Assembly (NCBI RefSeq): GCF_001645105.1 | Contig: NZ_LKEG01000052.1 | Location: forward strand, 1 to 64,000 | DNA: 64,000 nt | Reading direction: 5' to 3' | Source: Pseudomonas marginalis | GTDB lineage: Bacteria; Pseudomonadota; Gammaproteobacteria; Pseudomonadales; Pseudomonadaceae | Part shown: positions 16,403-24,941 of the stretch, in pieces | How positions within the stretch are numbered: the first letter of the stretch is position 1 | Layout of the letters: every line of letters begins with the position of its first letter | The notes under the pieces: model-generated | What the model was told of the DNA's origin: nothing | The model's input: only the letters and a program-made list of their open reading frames with translations | Database searches by the model: none | Program-made: the position numbers and the translations under genes

Positions 16403-17821
16403 TTAAGGCATCACAGGCGGCAAATACTTCAACGTCGTCCCCAACGCCCACAGCAGGAACAACACCAGCGGCGTGTGCACCAGCAACTGCACGAAGGAAA
16501 ACCCGATCAAATCCCGCGCCTTCAACCCCAGCACTCCCAGCAACGGCAGCATATAGAACGGGTTGATCAGGTTCGGCAGCGCCTCGGCGGCGTTGTAGAT
16601 CTGCACTGCCCAGCCCAGGTGGTATTGCAGGTCATTGGCCACTTGCATCACGTAAGGCGCTTCGATAATCCACTTGCCGCCGCCCGACGGGATAAAGAAG
16701 CCCAGTACCGCCGAGTACACGCCCATCAGCAGTGCATAAGTGTCGTGGGAGGCGATGGAGGTGAAGAAGGTCGAGATATGGTGCGCCAGGGTCTGGCCGT
16801 CGCCACCCTTGACCACGGTCATCAGCGCCGCGATGGAGCCGTACAGCGGAAACTGGATCAGCACGCCGGTGGTGGTCGGCACCGCGCGTGCCACCGCGTC
16901 GAGGAAACTGCGCGGACGCCAGTGCAGCAGGGCGCCGGTCATGATGAACAGGAAGTTATAGGTGTTCAGCCCCGAGATCGCACTGATCGCTGGCTTGGTC
17001 GAGAACTCATGGAACAGCCAACCCGCCGCCAGCACCGCCAGCAGGATGGTCAGCAGCGGGCTGTGTTCCAGCCATTCACCTGGACGGGTGGGGGCTTGCA
17101 GCTTGGGCAGGTTGAACGCGGGGTCGACGCCGCAGGCCTTGGCATCGCGGGCGCTGTTCGGGCCGGGTGCGGTGGCGTAGGCGATGATCAGCGACACCAC
17201 GATCAACGCCAGCAACAGCACGCCGGATTGCCACAGGAAGATGGTGTCGGTGAATGGGATCACACCCGTGATCGACAGAATCGATGGCGGCAGGCTGGCC
17301 GGGTTGGCCTGCAACTGTGCGGCCGACGACGACAGCCCCAACGCCCACACCGCGCCAAGCCCCAGGTAAGCCGCAGCCCCGGCCGCGCGATAATCCATGC
17401 GCAAATCCGTACGACGCGCCAGCGCCCGCACCAACAAACCGCCAAACACCAGGGACAGGCCCCAGTTGAGCAAGGACGCGACCATCGAGATCAACGCCAC
17501 CCAGGCCACGGCGGAGCGGCCGTTCTTCGGGATACGCGCCAGGCGGTCGATCAGTTTTACCGCCGGCGGCGAACTGGCCACGACATAACCACCAATCACC
17601 ACAAAGGCCATCTGCATGGTGAACGGGATAAGGCTCCAGAACCCATCGCCAAAAGCCTTGGCGGCTTCGGTCGGTGCGGCGCCCATGCCCAGGGTCGCCA
17701 CGGCGACGATGATCACGGCGAGCGCGGCAAATACCCAGGAGTCGGGAAACCAGCGTTCGGCGAAGTTGGAACAGCGCAGGGCAAATCGGGCATAGCGGCT
17801 TTCTTCGATAGCATCGGCCAC
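16403..17821 (-). CDS. atoE: AtoE-type short-chain fatty acid transporter
   Basis: The 472-residue integral membrane protein belongs to the AtoE/SCFAT family, which takes up short-chain fatty acids such as acetoacetate or butyrate. It has about 11-12 hydrophobic segments. Typical pieces are FIPSGGGKWIIEAPYVM near residue 380 and LNWGLSLVFGGLLVRALAR near residue 120. It starts with GTG at 17821 (ADAIEESRYARFALRCSN) with AGGAAAG in front. No acetoacetyl-CoA transferase genes (atoDA) are beside it, so it stands alone and the substrate is inferred only from the family. Confidence 0.88.
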   Translation of the reverse strand: MADAIEESRYARFALRCSNFAERWFPDSWVFAALAVIIVAVATLGMGAAPTEAAKAFGDGFWSLIPFTMQMAFVVIGGYVVASSPPAVKLIDRLARIPKNGRSAVAWVALISMVASLLNWGLSLVFGGLLVRALARRTDLRMDYRAAGAAAYLGLGAVWALGLSSSAAQLQANPASLPPSILSITGVIPFTDTIFLWQSGVLLLALIVVSLIIAYATAPGPNSARDAKACGVDPAFNLPKLQAPTRPGEWLEHSPLLTILLAVLAAGWLFHEFSTKPAISAISGLNTYNFLFIMTGALLHWRPRSFLDAVARAVPTTTGVLIQFPLYGSIAALMTVVKGGDGQTLAHHISTFFTSIASHDTYALLMGVYSAVLGFFIPSGGGKWIIEAPYVMQVANDLQYHLGWAVQIYNAAEALPNLINPFYMLPLLGVLGLKARDLIGFSFVQLLVHTPLVLFLLWALGTTLKYLPPVMP

Positions 17822-18006
17822 GAGTCTTTCCTCTTGTCTTTATTATGGTGTTGGCAGTTTCACGGCATGTTCCGCTACGGCCATTGATATGGGAATGCAG
17901 TTATCTTCATCGATCCATGAGGAAAACAAATATATCTGCCGTGATTGCCATCATCCGGTTCACCTCATAACCTGCACGCCATTTTGTTTGTCTGCCGAGC
18001 CTTCAT

Positions 18007-19311
18007 ATGACTGCCACCTTTCCCCTACAGGCGCAGCGTTTTTCCCGCTCCGACTACAAAACACTGGGCCTGGCCGCCCTGGGCGGTGCCCTGGAAATCT
18101 ACGATTTCATCATCTTCGTGTTTTTCGCGCTGACCTTGAGCCAACTGTTCTTCCCGCCGGAAATGCCCGAGTGGCTGCGCCTGCTGCAAAGTTTTGGCAT
18201 CTTCGTCACCGGCTACCTGGCCCGCCCGCTGGGCGGCATCCTGATGGCGCACTTTGCCGATCACCTGGGGCGCAAGCGCGTGTTCAGCCTGAGCATCCTG
18301 ATGATGGCCTTGCCCTGCCTGCTGATCGGGATCATGCCCACCTATGCACACATCGGTTATTTCGCACCGCTGATCCTGCTGGCGCTGCGCGTGCTGCAAG
18401 GCGCAGCAGTGGGGGGTGAAGTGCCCAGCGCCTGGACCTTCGTCGCCGAACATGCTCCTGCCCCTCATCGCGGCTACGCCCTGGGCTTCCTGCAAGCCGG
18501 CCTGACCTTCGGCTACCTGCTCGGCGCGCTCACCGCGACCTTGCTGGCGCAAGTCTTCACCCCGGCCGAAATCCTCGACTACGCCTGGCGCTTCCCCTTC
18601 CTGCTCGGCGGGGTGTTCGGCGTGATCGGCGTGTGGCTGCGCCGCTGGCTCAATGAGACCCCGGTGTTTCTCGAAATGCAGGCCCGTCGCCAGTCGGCCG
18701 CAGAACTGCCTTTGCGCACCGTGCTTCGCGACCACCGCGCCGTCCTGCTACCCGCGATGATCCTCACCTGCGTGCTCACCTCGGCGGTGGTCGTCCTCGT
18801 GGTCATCACACCCACCATGATGCAAAAAACCTTCGGCATGAGCCCCAGCCACACCTTCGCCTTGAGCGCCTTGGGCATCGTGTTCCTGAATATCGGCTGC
18901 GTACTGGCCGGCCTGCTGGTAGACCGCATCGGCGCCTGGCGCGCGGTGCTGGTCTACAGCCTGCTATTGCCGGTAGGGATTGGCATTCTGTACGCCAGCT
19001 TGATCAACGGCGGCGTCTGGCTGGCCGCGGCGTATGCCGTCGCAGGCTTGAGTTGCGGCGTGGTGGGCGCGGTGCCGTCGGTGATGGTCGGCCTGTTTCC
19101 GGCGCAGGTTCGGGTGTCGGGAATTTCCTTTACCTACAACATCGCCTACGCGCTGTGGGCGAGTACGACGCCGTTGATGTTGATTGCACTGATGCCGACC
19201 AGCCCCTGGATTTGCGTGATTTACTGCGTGGTGATGGGGGCGGTGGGCGTGGTGAGTGTGGCGCTGTTTGGTAAGCGTCACCCAGTAGATGCTGTTACAA
19301 AAGGCCGCTAG
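18007..19311 (+). CDS. MFS transporter, metabolite:H+ symporter type
   Basis: The 434-residue membrane protein has twelve likely membrane helices and MFS signatures: GGALEIYDFIIFVFFA in helix 1 with a charged Glu and Asp, the loop 2-3 motif GRKRVF preceded by HLGRKR, and RVLQGAAVGGEVPSAWTFVAEHAP in helices 4-5. This pattern is that of the metabolite:H+ symporter (ProP/KgtP-like) subgroup. Substrates there include proline/betaine, alpha-ketoglutarate, citrate and shikimate. Which one applies cannot be told. It is divergent from atoE with a 185-base spacer, and could be co-regulated with it. Confidence 0.87.
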   Translation: MTATFPLQAQRFSRSDYKTLGLAALGGALEIYDFIIFVFFALTLSQLFFPPEMPEWLRLLQSFGIFVTGYLARPLGGILMAHFADHLGRKRVFSLSILMMALPCLLIGIMPTYAHIGYFAPLILLALRVLQGAAVGGEVPSAWTFVAEHAPAPHRGYALGFLQAGLTFGYLLGALTATLLAQVFTPAEILDYAWRFPFLLGGVFGVIGVWLRRWLNETPVFLEMQARRQSAAELPLRTVLRDHRAVLLPAMILTCVLTSAVVVLVVITPTMMQKTFGMSPSHTFALSALGIVFLNIGCVLAGLLVDRIGAWRAVLVYSLLLPVGIGILYASLINGGVWLAAAYAVAGLSCGVVGAVPSVMVGLFPAQVRVSGISFTYNIAYALWASTTPLMLIALMPTSPWICVIYCVVMGAVGVVSVALFGKRHPVDAVTKGR

Positions 19312-19382
19312 GGCCATCAATTGACGAGTATTTGCTGCCGCTCCTATAGTCCTGTCCACTCCTGACGGACACGCATGAGCCC

Positions 19383-20519
19383 ATGACTCAGACCGCCTTT
19401 ATCAACCCCGAAATCCTCTCCTGGTCTCGCCAGCGGGCAGGGCTGTCTGAGGCACAGATTGCCAAAGGGCTTACGGTCAAATTGGAAAGGGTGAAAGAGT
19501 GGGAGGCGGGTCAGAGTCTTCCCAGCTTTAGCCAGGCACAAAAATGGGCTGCCATTGCGCACGTCGCGTTTGGCGTCCTTTTTCTCAAGGCTCCTCCGCG
19601 GGAGTCTCTTCCTCTGCCAGACCTGCGTACGGTGGGTGGCGTGTTTCCTGACAAGCCCAGCTTGAACTTGATGGACACTGTAAGAGACGTGCTCCGTAAG
19701 CAAGACTGGTACTTGGAATATTTGCAGGACCACGAACCCTCCCCGCTGTCCTTCGTGGGAAGTTTCAGTAGCCGTTCGCCCATCAAGGACGTGGTTGCAG
19801 ATATTCGTCGCGTACTCGGCATGACGGATGCTTTTGCTCGTATGAGTTACGACGATTGTTTCAGGGCGTTAGTGAATGGCGCGGAGGAGGCCGGCATTCT
19901 CGTCATGCGCAGCGGGGTTGCCTTGGGAAACACCCACCGAAAACTTAATGTCAGTGAGTTTCGAGGATTTGCGATCAGCAATGCTTTAGCCCCTGTGGTC
20001 TTCATCAACAGTGCGGACGCACCCACGGCACGGCTTTTTACATTGATGCATGAGCTGGTGCATGTCTGGATCGGTAGCACGGGCGTCTCTGATGGCAACA
20101 GTCATAGTGCCCGCCAGGAGGAAGCTTTTTGTAATGCGGTGGCGGGAGAGTTCCTGGCGCCGGAGCTCGTTTTTCGCACGCACTGGGATTCGAATACGCA
20201 CTGGGAAGAAAACCTGGCGCCACTGGCTGGGCGCTTTCGCGTCAGCACCTTGGTGATTGCCCGTAGGGCCTGTGATCTTGGCTGCATCAACAGTGATCAT
20301 TATGGCGCCTACTACCGTCGGATCTTGCAGGCGTATCGAGATAAGGACGGCAGTGGAGGGGACTACTACCGCACAGCGGCTATCAGAAACAGCACCCGTT
20401 TGAGCAAGGCCGTTCTGGCCGAAGCGCAGAGTGGGCGGATTCTGCTACGCGATGCGGGAAAACTGCTGGGTGTGCAGCCTGCCAGGTTGAAGGCTTATGG
20501 GATGAAACTATCGGCATGA
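19383..20519 (+). CDS. XRE / ImmA-IrrE metallopeptidase protein, antitoxin of a DUF4411 module
   Basis: The 378-residue protein starts with a helix-turn-helix region of XRE type (residues about 8-60, SRQRAGLSEAQIAKGLTVKLERVKEWEAG). It then has an ImmA/IrrE peptidase domain with the zinc motif HELVH (in FTLMHELVHVWIG near residue 225) and a later Glu-rich segment QEEAFCNAVAGEFLAP. Proteins of this type are usually paired with a DUF4411 PIN-like toxin, which is encoded here directly downstream with a 4-base overlap (ATGA). It probably acts as antitoxin and autoregulator. The reading frame is intact although its partner is broken. Confidence 0.85.
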   Translation: MTQTAFINPEILSWSRQRAGLSEAQIAKGLTVKLERVKEWEAGQSLPSFSQAQKWAAIAHVAFGVLFLKAPPRESLPLPDLRTVGGVFPDKPSLNLMDTVRDVLRKQDWYLEYLQDHEPSPLSFVGSFSSRSPIKDVVADIRRVLGMTDAFARMSYDDCFRALVNGAEEAGILVMRSGVALGNTHRKLNVSEFRGFAISNALAPVVFINSADAPTARLFTLMHELVHVWIGSTGVSDGNSHSARQEEAFCNAVAGEFLAPELVFRTHWDSNTHWEENLAPLAGRFRVSTLVIARRACDLGCINSDHYGAYYRRILQAYRDKDGSGGDYYRTAAIRNSTRLSKAVLAEAQSGRILLRDAGKLLGVQPARLKAYGMKLSA

Positions 20520-21013
20520 AGCATCTATTGGATTCGAATACGTTGATCGAGGCCAAGAACCGCTATTACGCAATGACGGTTTGTCCAGGTTACTGGGCAT
20601 GGATTCTTCAACAACACCAGGCTCTGGAGGTTGCCAGTATCGTCCCGGTAAGAGACGAACTAGCCAAAGGCAATGACGATTTGACCCAGTGGGTCAAAGG
20701 TAATACGCACTTGTTTGAAGACGCCAGCGATGAGCCTACTCAGGCTGCATTTGGGCAGATCGTCGCAAAGATTGCGGAGCAGGTGCCTGCGATGAAGGCC
20801 GGAGCGTTTTAGGAATTTCTTGAGGGCGCAGATCCCTGGTTGATTGCCAAGGCAATGGTCACGGGTGCAGTGGTTGTCACGCATGAGGTCTACAACCCTG
20901 ACATCAAGCGCAAGCTCACGATTCCCAATGTGTGCTCACTGTTCGGTGTGCCTTACATGAATACATTTGAGTTGCTCGGCAAGCTCGATGCTCGCTTTGT
21001 GTTGCATCAGTGA
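20516..21013 (+). pseudogene. DUF4411 PIN-like toxin interrupted by an in-frame TAG
   Basis: The first 98 codons encode the N-terminal part of a DUF4411 protein (MKHLLDSNTLIEAKNRYY, with the PIN-type Asp-Ser-Asn). TAG at 20810-20812 then stops translation. The same frame continues without another stop to TGA at 21011-21013 and encodes the rest of the domain, including EGADPWLIAKAMVTGAVVVT and KRKLTIPNVC, both typical of the family. The whole would be about 165 residues. The acidic ADPW segment of the catalytic site lies behind the stop, so the short product should be inactive. A sequencing error or amber suppression would be alternatives. Confidence 0.85.
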
Positions 21014-21054
21014 AGCCATTGAGGGGAAGAGCGTTTCCCCTCAATACAGTATTT

Positions 21055-22425
21055 TCAGGTCAAGAAGTGCCACATCAGCAACGTACCGACCAAGCCCACG
21101 ACGGACACAATCGTCTGCAACACCGACCATACCCAGATCGTCTGCTTCAACTGCAAGCCAAAGTACTCTCGCACCATCCAGAACCCGGCATCGTTGACGT
21201 GGCAGAAGAACACCGAGCCGGCGCCAATCGCCAGGGCCACCAACGAGCTTTGCGTCGCCGCTAACCCCGCCATCATCGGCGCGAGGATGCCTGCGGTCGT
21301 GGTGGTGGCGACGGTGGCCGAGCCGGTGGCCTGGCGCAGCGCTACGGCGATCAACCAGGCCAGCAGCAGATACGGCATGTGTGCGCCTTCGGCGACCTTG
21401 CTGATGGTCTGGCTGACGCCGGCGTCCAGCAGGGTTTGCTTGAGGCCGCCGCCGGCGCCGATGGTCAACAGCAACACGGCGATGGGGGCGAGGGCTTTGC
21501 GCAGGGTGTTGCCGACCTCGGCACGCGGCATGCCGGCGGCCCAGCCCAGGCAGATCACGGCGGCGATCACGGCCAGGCCGAGGGCGATCAGCGGTTCGCC
21601 GAGGAACTTCAAGGTCAGGCCGACCGTGCTTTCGGCCGGCAGCGCGACCTTGGCCAAGGTGCTGCCCAGCATCAGAATCACCGGCAACAGAATGATCAGC
21701 AACGACACACCAAAGCTCGGCTGGCGCGGCGCTTTGGGCGGTGCGCTGAACAGCGCGCCGATGTCGGCCGGCTCATCCACATGCAGGCGCTTGGACAGCC
21801 AGTTGCCGTAGAGCGGTCCAGCCAGGATCACCGCCGGCACCGCCAGGCAGAAGCCCAGCAACATGGTCAGGCCCAGGTCGGCGTGCAACGCGCCTACCGC
21901 AATCAGCGGCCCCGGATGCGGTGGCATCAAGGCGTGCAGGGTGGTCATGCCGGCCAGCGCCGGAATGGCGATTTTCAGCAGCGGCTGGTTCGAACGTTTG
22001 GCCATCACAAAGATGATTGGCACCATCATCACCAGGCCCACTTCAAAAAACAGCGGCAAGCCGATCACCATGGCCACCAGCGCCATCACCCACGGCAGTG
22101 ACTTACCCTTGCCCAGTCCTAGCAGGGTGGTGGCTATGCGGTCGGCCGCGCCGGATTCCGCCATCAACGCGCCGAGCATGGAACCCAGGGCAATGATGAT
22201 CCCCGCTTCACCGAGGATCGCCCCGGCACCTTTGCTGAACGCCTTGGCCACTTCTTCCGGCGGCAAGCCGGCGCCGACACCGGCGATGAAGGTGCCGATC
22301 AGGATCGACAGGAACGGCGGCAGTTTGGTCGCGCTGATCAGCACAATGATGCTGGCGATGGCCAGCAGTACGCAGAGCATAAGGCGGGTGTCGTGAACCA
22401 TCCACGCGGCAGTCGATAACTCCAA
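21055..22425 (-). CDS. gntP: Gluconate permease, GntP family
   Basis: The 456-residue membrane protein is a GntP/GntT-type gluconate:H+ symporter. Family marks include HALMPPHPGPLIAVGAL near residue 150, GLPLFFEVGLVMMVPI, and ATGSATVATTTTAGI near residue 370, together with about twelve hydrophobic segments and the usual length of about 450. The start is TTG at 22425 (ELSTAAWMVHDTRL) with AAGGAGT eight bases upstream. The open frame further upstream has no family sequence. No gluconokinase (gntK) or GntR regulator is adjacent here. An inverted repeat in the leader (22440-22482) is a possible control site. Confidence 0.9.
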   Translation of the reverse strand: MELSTAAWMVHDTRLMLCVLLAIASIIVLISATKLPPFLSILIGTFIAGVGAGLPPEEVAKAFSKGAGAILGEAGIIIALGSMLGALMAESGAADRIATTLLGLGKGKSLPWVMALVAMVIGLPLFFEVGLVMMVPIIFVMAKRSNQPLLKIAIPALAGMTTLHALMPPHPGPLIAVGALHADLGLTMLLGFCLAVPAVILAGPLYGNWLSKRLHVDEPADIGALFSAPPKAPRQPSFGVSLLIILLPVILMLGSTLAKVALPAESTVGLTLKFLGEPLIALGLAVIAAVICLGWAAGMPRAEVGNTLRKALAPIAVLLLTIGAGGGLKQTLLDAGVSQTISKVAEGAHMPYLLLAWLIAVALRQATGSATVATTTTAGILAPMMAGLAATQSSLVALAIGAGSVFFCHVNDAGFWMVREYFGLQLKQTIWVWSVLQTIVSVVGLVGTLLMWHFLT

Positions 22426-22439
22426 AACGGGACTCCTTA

Positions 22440-22482
22440 TCGAACAGGTTGGGAAAATTGTTTCTTTTTGTTTCCTGTTCGA
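22440..22482. promoter_or_regulatory. Inverted repeat in the gntP leader
   Basis: TCGAACAGG at 22440-22448 and its exact complement CCTGTTCGA at 22474-22482 are separated by 25 A/T-rich bases. The repeat lies 15 bases upstream of the gntP TTG start. It could be an operator pair or fold as an mRNA hairpin close to the ribosome binding site. The binding protein is unknown. Confidence 0.5.
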
Positions 22483-22684
22483 AAAGCATACCTGATACAA
22501 CTGTGCCAGAGCGTTCAAGCGCACTTTTGGTGCATTTAAAGCTAACAATGGCTTGGCGTGCAGATGACAATTTTGCAACCCATGCCGATGGATCCGGCCT
22601 ATAGCTCTATGATCCCCGTGCCCTGCGTAAGAGCCCGCTCGCCGGCAAGGCCCACGAGAACATTTACCACCACGAGGATTTTCC

Positions 22685-23590
22685 ATGAGCGCAGGACACA
22701 ACCACGCCAAAGTACGCGCCGGTCACGAGCGTCTGTTATGGCTCGCCCTGGGCCTGACCGGCAGTTTCATGGTTGCCGAGGTCATCGGTGCATTTATCAC
22801 CGGCAGTCTGGCGCTGTTGTCCGATGCCGCGCACATGATGACCGACGCCCTGGCCCTGGGCATTTCCCTGGTGGCAATTCAGGTGGCCAAGCGTGCCGCA
22901 GACCGCAAGCGCACCTTCGGCTATGCGCGTTTCGAAATCCTTGCCGCGGCGTTCAATGCGCTGCTGTTGTTCGTCGTTGCGTTCTACATCCTCTACGAGG
23001 CGTATCAGCGGCTGCAGGCGCCCGCCGAGATACAGTCCACCGGCATGCTGGTGATTGCCGTACTGGGGCTGATCGTCAACCTGATTTCCATGCGCCTGCT
23101 GAGCGCCGCCAGTGGTGAAAGCCTGAATGTGAAGGGCGCGTACCTGGAGGTCTGGAGCGATATGCTCGGTTCCATCGGCGTGATCATCGCGGCGCTGGTG
23201 ATCCTGTACACAGGCTGGGGCTGGGTCGACTCGCTGGTCGCCGCGGCCATTGGTTTCTGGGTGTTGCCACGCACGTGGACGTTGCTCAAGGAAAGCATGA
23301 ACGTGCTGCTGCAAGGCGTGCCGGACGGCATTGACATCGAACAGGTGGAGCAGGCTATTCGCGCTGTGCGTGGGGTCAAGGATGTACACGACCTGCATAT
23401 CTGGGCGCTCACCAGTGGCAAGAACGTGCTGAGCACCCATCTGGTGGCGGATTCGGCGCTCGGCACGGAACAACAAATCCTCGTCCAAGTGACGGAGCTG
23501 CTGCATGAGAAATTCGATATTTCCCATGCGACCATCCAGGTCGAAGGTGCCGGCTTTGCGCATGATGAACATGACGAGGTGCATGCCTGA
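22685..23590 (+). CDS. czcD: CzcD-type cation diffusion facilitator
   Basis: The 301-residue inner-membrane protein exports Zn2+, Co2+ or Cd2+ from the cytoplasm in exchange for protons. It has six membrane segments. The helix 2 metal site is HMMTD (SDAAHMMTDALALG) and the helix 5 site is EVWSDMLGS, the form known for CzcD proteins. A soluble C-terminal domain (DVHDLHIWALTSG, residues about 235-250) and a His-rich end (HDEHDEVH) follow. GAGG lies before the ATG. It stands 109 bases upstream of czcC on the same strand and belongs to the metal-resistance block. Confidence 0.92.
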   Translation: MSAGHNHAKVRAGHERLLWLALGLTGSFMVAEVIGAFITGSLALLSDAAHMMTDALALGISLVAIQVAKRAADRKRTFGYARFEILAAAFNALLLFVVAFYILYEAYQRLQAPAEIQSTGMLVIAVLGLIVNLISMRLLSAASGESLNVKGAYLEVWSDMLGSIGVIIAALVILYTGWGWVDSLVAAAIGFWVLPRTWTLLKESMNVLLQGVPDGIDIEQVEQAIRAVRGVKDVHDLHIWALTSGKNVLSTHLVADSALGTEQQILVQVTELLHEKFDISHATIQVEGAGFAHDEHDEVHA

Positions 23591-23605
23591 TCCTGGCTAA
23601 CGGAT

Positions 23606-23617
23606 TTGTAATGTTCT
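23606..23617 (+). promoter_or_regulatory. Candidate CzcR-type site before czcC
   Basis: TTGTAATGTTCT in the spacer between czcD and czcC recurs exactly, in reverse, at 33006-33017, and ten of its bases recur at 33049-33058 before oprD/DUF2790. OmpR-type regulators such as CzcR bind in such places. CzcR of P. aeruginosa activates czcCBA and represses oprD. Assigning this word to CzcR is an inference. Confidence 0.45.
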
Positions 23618-23699
23618 GCACACCGCTCTGATAAGTACCGAAAGCTACAGTGCCCCGGCTTGGATTTATCCGCCATTTCATGGGCCTGGAACTCTCGTT

Positions 23700-24923
23700 A
23701 TGCCAATTCGCGCAAGAACATTTCTGTGGTCGATCGTCGTGTTTCTGGCGACGGCACAAGGGGTCGGTGCACAAACCCTGACCCTCGATGCGGCCCTGCA
23801 AACCGCCTTTGCCAACAACCCTGACCTGGCGGCCGCGCAATGGGAAATCGACATTGCACAGGGCGGTCGCCAGCAGGCGGGGTTGATCCCGAATCCGGTG
23901 GCCTCCTGGGATGCCGAAGACACCCGTCGCAACTCCCGCACCACCACCGTTAAACTCAGCCAGACCCTGGAACTGGGCGGCAAGCGCGGTGCGCGCATCG
24001 ACGTTGCCACCCGAGCCCAGGACGCCGCCGCGCTGACGTTGGAACAGCGCCGCAACACCCTGCGCGCCGAAGTCATCGACAACTACTACGGCGCGCTTCG
24101 CGCCCAGGAACGCCTCGACCTGGCGCAGCGGTCCATGGCCGTGGCCGAACGCGGGCTGGCCGTCGCCAACGGTCGTGTCACCGCTGGCAAAACCTCGCCG
24201 GTGGAGGCGACCCGCGCGCAGGTGCAGTTGTCGGAAATGCGCCTGGAATTGAACCGCGCTCAGATAGGCCTCACCGATGCTTATCGCCGCCTGGCCGCGA
24301 GTACCGGCAGCGGCGTGCCGGACTTCCAAGTCGTTGCCACACACACCCAATCCACGCCTGCCTTGCCGCCCGCTACCCAATTGTTGGCGCGCCTAGAACA
24401 AACCGCCGAACTGCGCCTGGCCGAACTGAACATCCTGCAAAACGAAGCCAGCGTCGGCCTGGAAAAAGCCCAGCGTATTCCCGACCTCGACGTGTCCATC
24501 GGCAGCCAATACGACGCCAGCGTGCGTGAGCGCGTGAACCTGGTGGGGGTGTCGATGCCGATCCCGCTGTTCAACCGCAATCAGGGCAATGTGCTGGCGG
24601 CCACGCGCCGCGCCGATCAGGCCCGAGACCTGCGCAACGCCGCCGAACTGCGCCTGCGCACCGAAACCCGTCAGGCCCTCGACCTGTGGCAAACCGCGAA
24701 TACCGAAGTGCGCGCCTTCAACCAGCAGATCCTGCCCGCCGCGCAAGAGGCGGTGGACAGCGCCACCCGTGGCTTTGAGATGGGCAAGTTCAGTTTCCTC
24801 GACGTGCTCGACGCCCAGCGCACCCTGATCGCGGCTCGCACCCAGTACCTCACGGCCACCGCCCAGGCCACCGACGCCTGGGTGCGTATCGAACGAATTT
24901 ACGGCGACCTCGCCCGGTTTTGA
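23700..24923 (+). CDS. czcC: CzcC, outer-membrane channel of a metal RND pump
   Basis: The 407-residue TolC-family protein forms the outer-membrane exit of the CzcCBA cation pump. It has a cleavable signal peptide (WSIVVFLATAQGVGA, cleavage near residue 24). The mature part has two repeated helical regions typical of the family: LDAALQTAFANNPDLAAAQ at the first repeat and LAELNILQNEASVGLEKA at the second, with NLVGVSMPIPLFNRN as the beta part. The length matches CzcC homologues (about 415). It is the first gene of czcCBA, 18 bases before czcB. Confidence 0.92.
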   Translation: MPIRARTFLWSIVVFLATAQGVGAQTLTLDAALQTAFANNPDLAAAQWEIDIAQGGRQQAGLIPNPVASWDAEDTRRNSRTTTVKLSQTLELGGKRGARIDVATRAQDAAALTLEQRRNTLRAEVIDNYYGALRAQERLDLAQRSMAVAERGLAVANGRVTAGKTSPVEATRAQVQLSEMRLELNRAQIGLTDAYRRLAASTGSGVPDFQVVATHTQSTPALPPATQLLARLEQTAELRLAELNILQNEASVGLEKAQRIPDLDVSIGSQYDASVRERVNLVGVSMPIPLFNRNQGNVLAATRRADQARDLRNAAELRLRTETRQALDLWQTANTEVRAFNQQILPAAQEAVDSATRGFEMGKFSFLDVLDAQRTLIAARTQYLTATAQATDAWVRIERIYGDLARF

Positions 24924-24941
24924 TTTTTCCTGGAGTCCCCT

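Noticed and set aside
23137..23190. Glu instead of His in the second metal site of CzcD (EVWSD)
   Set aside because: As I recall, characterised CzcD proteins have this same form, so it is not a defect.
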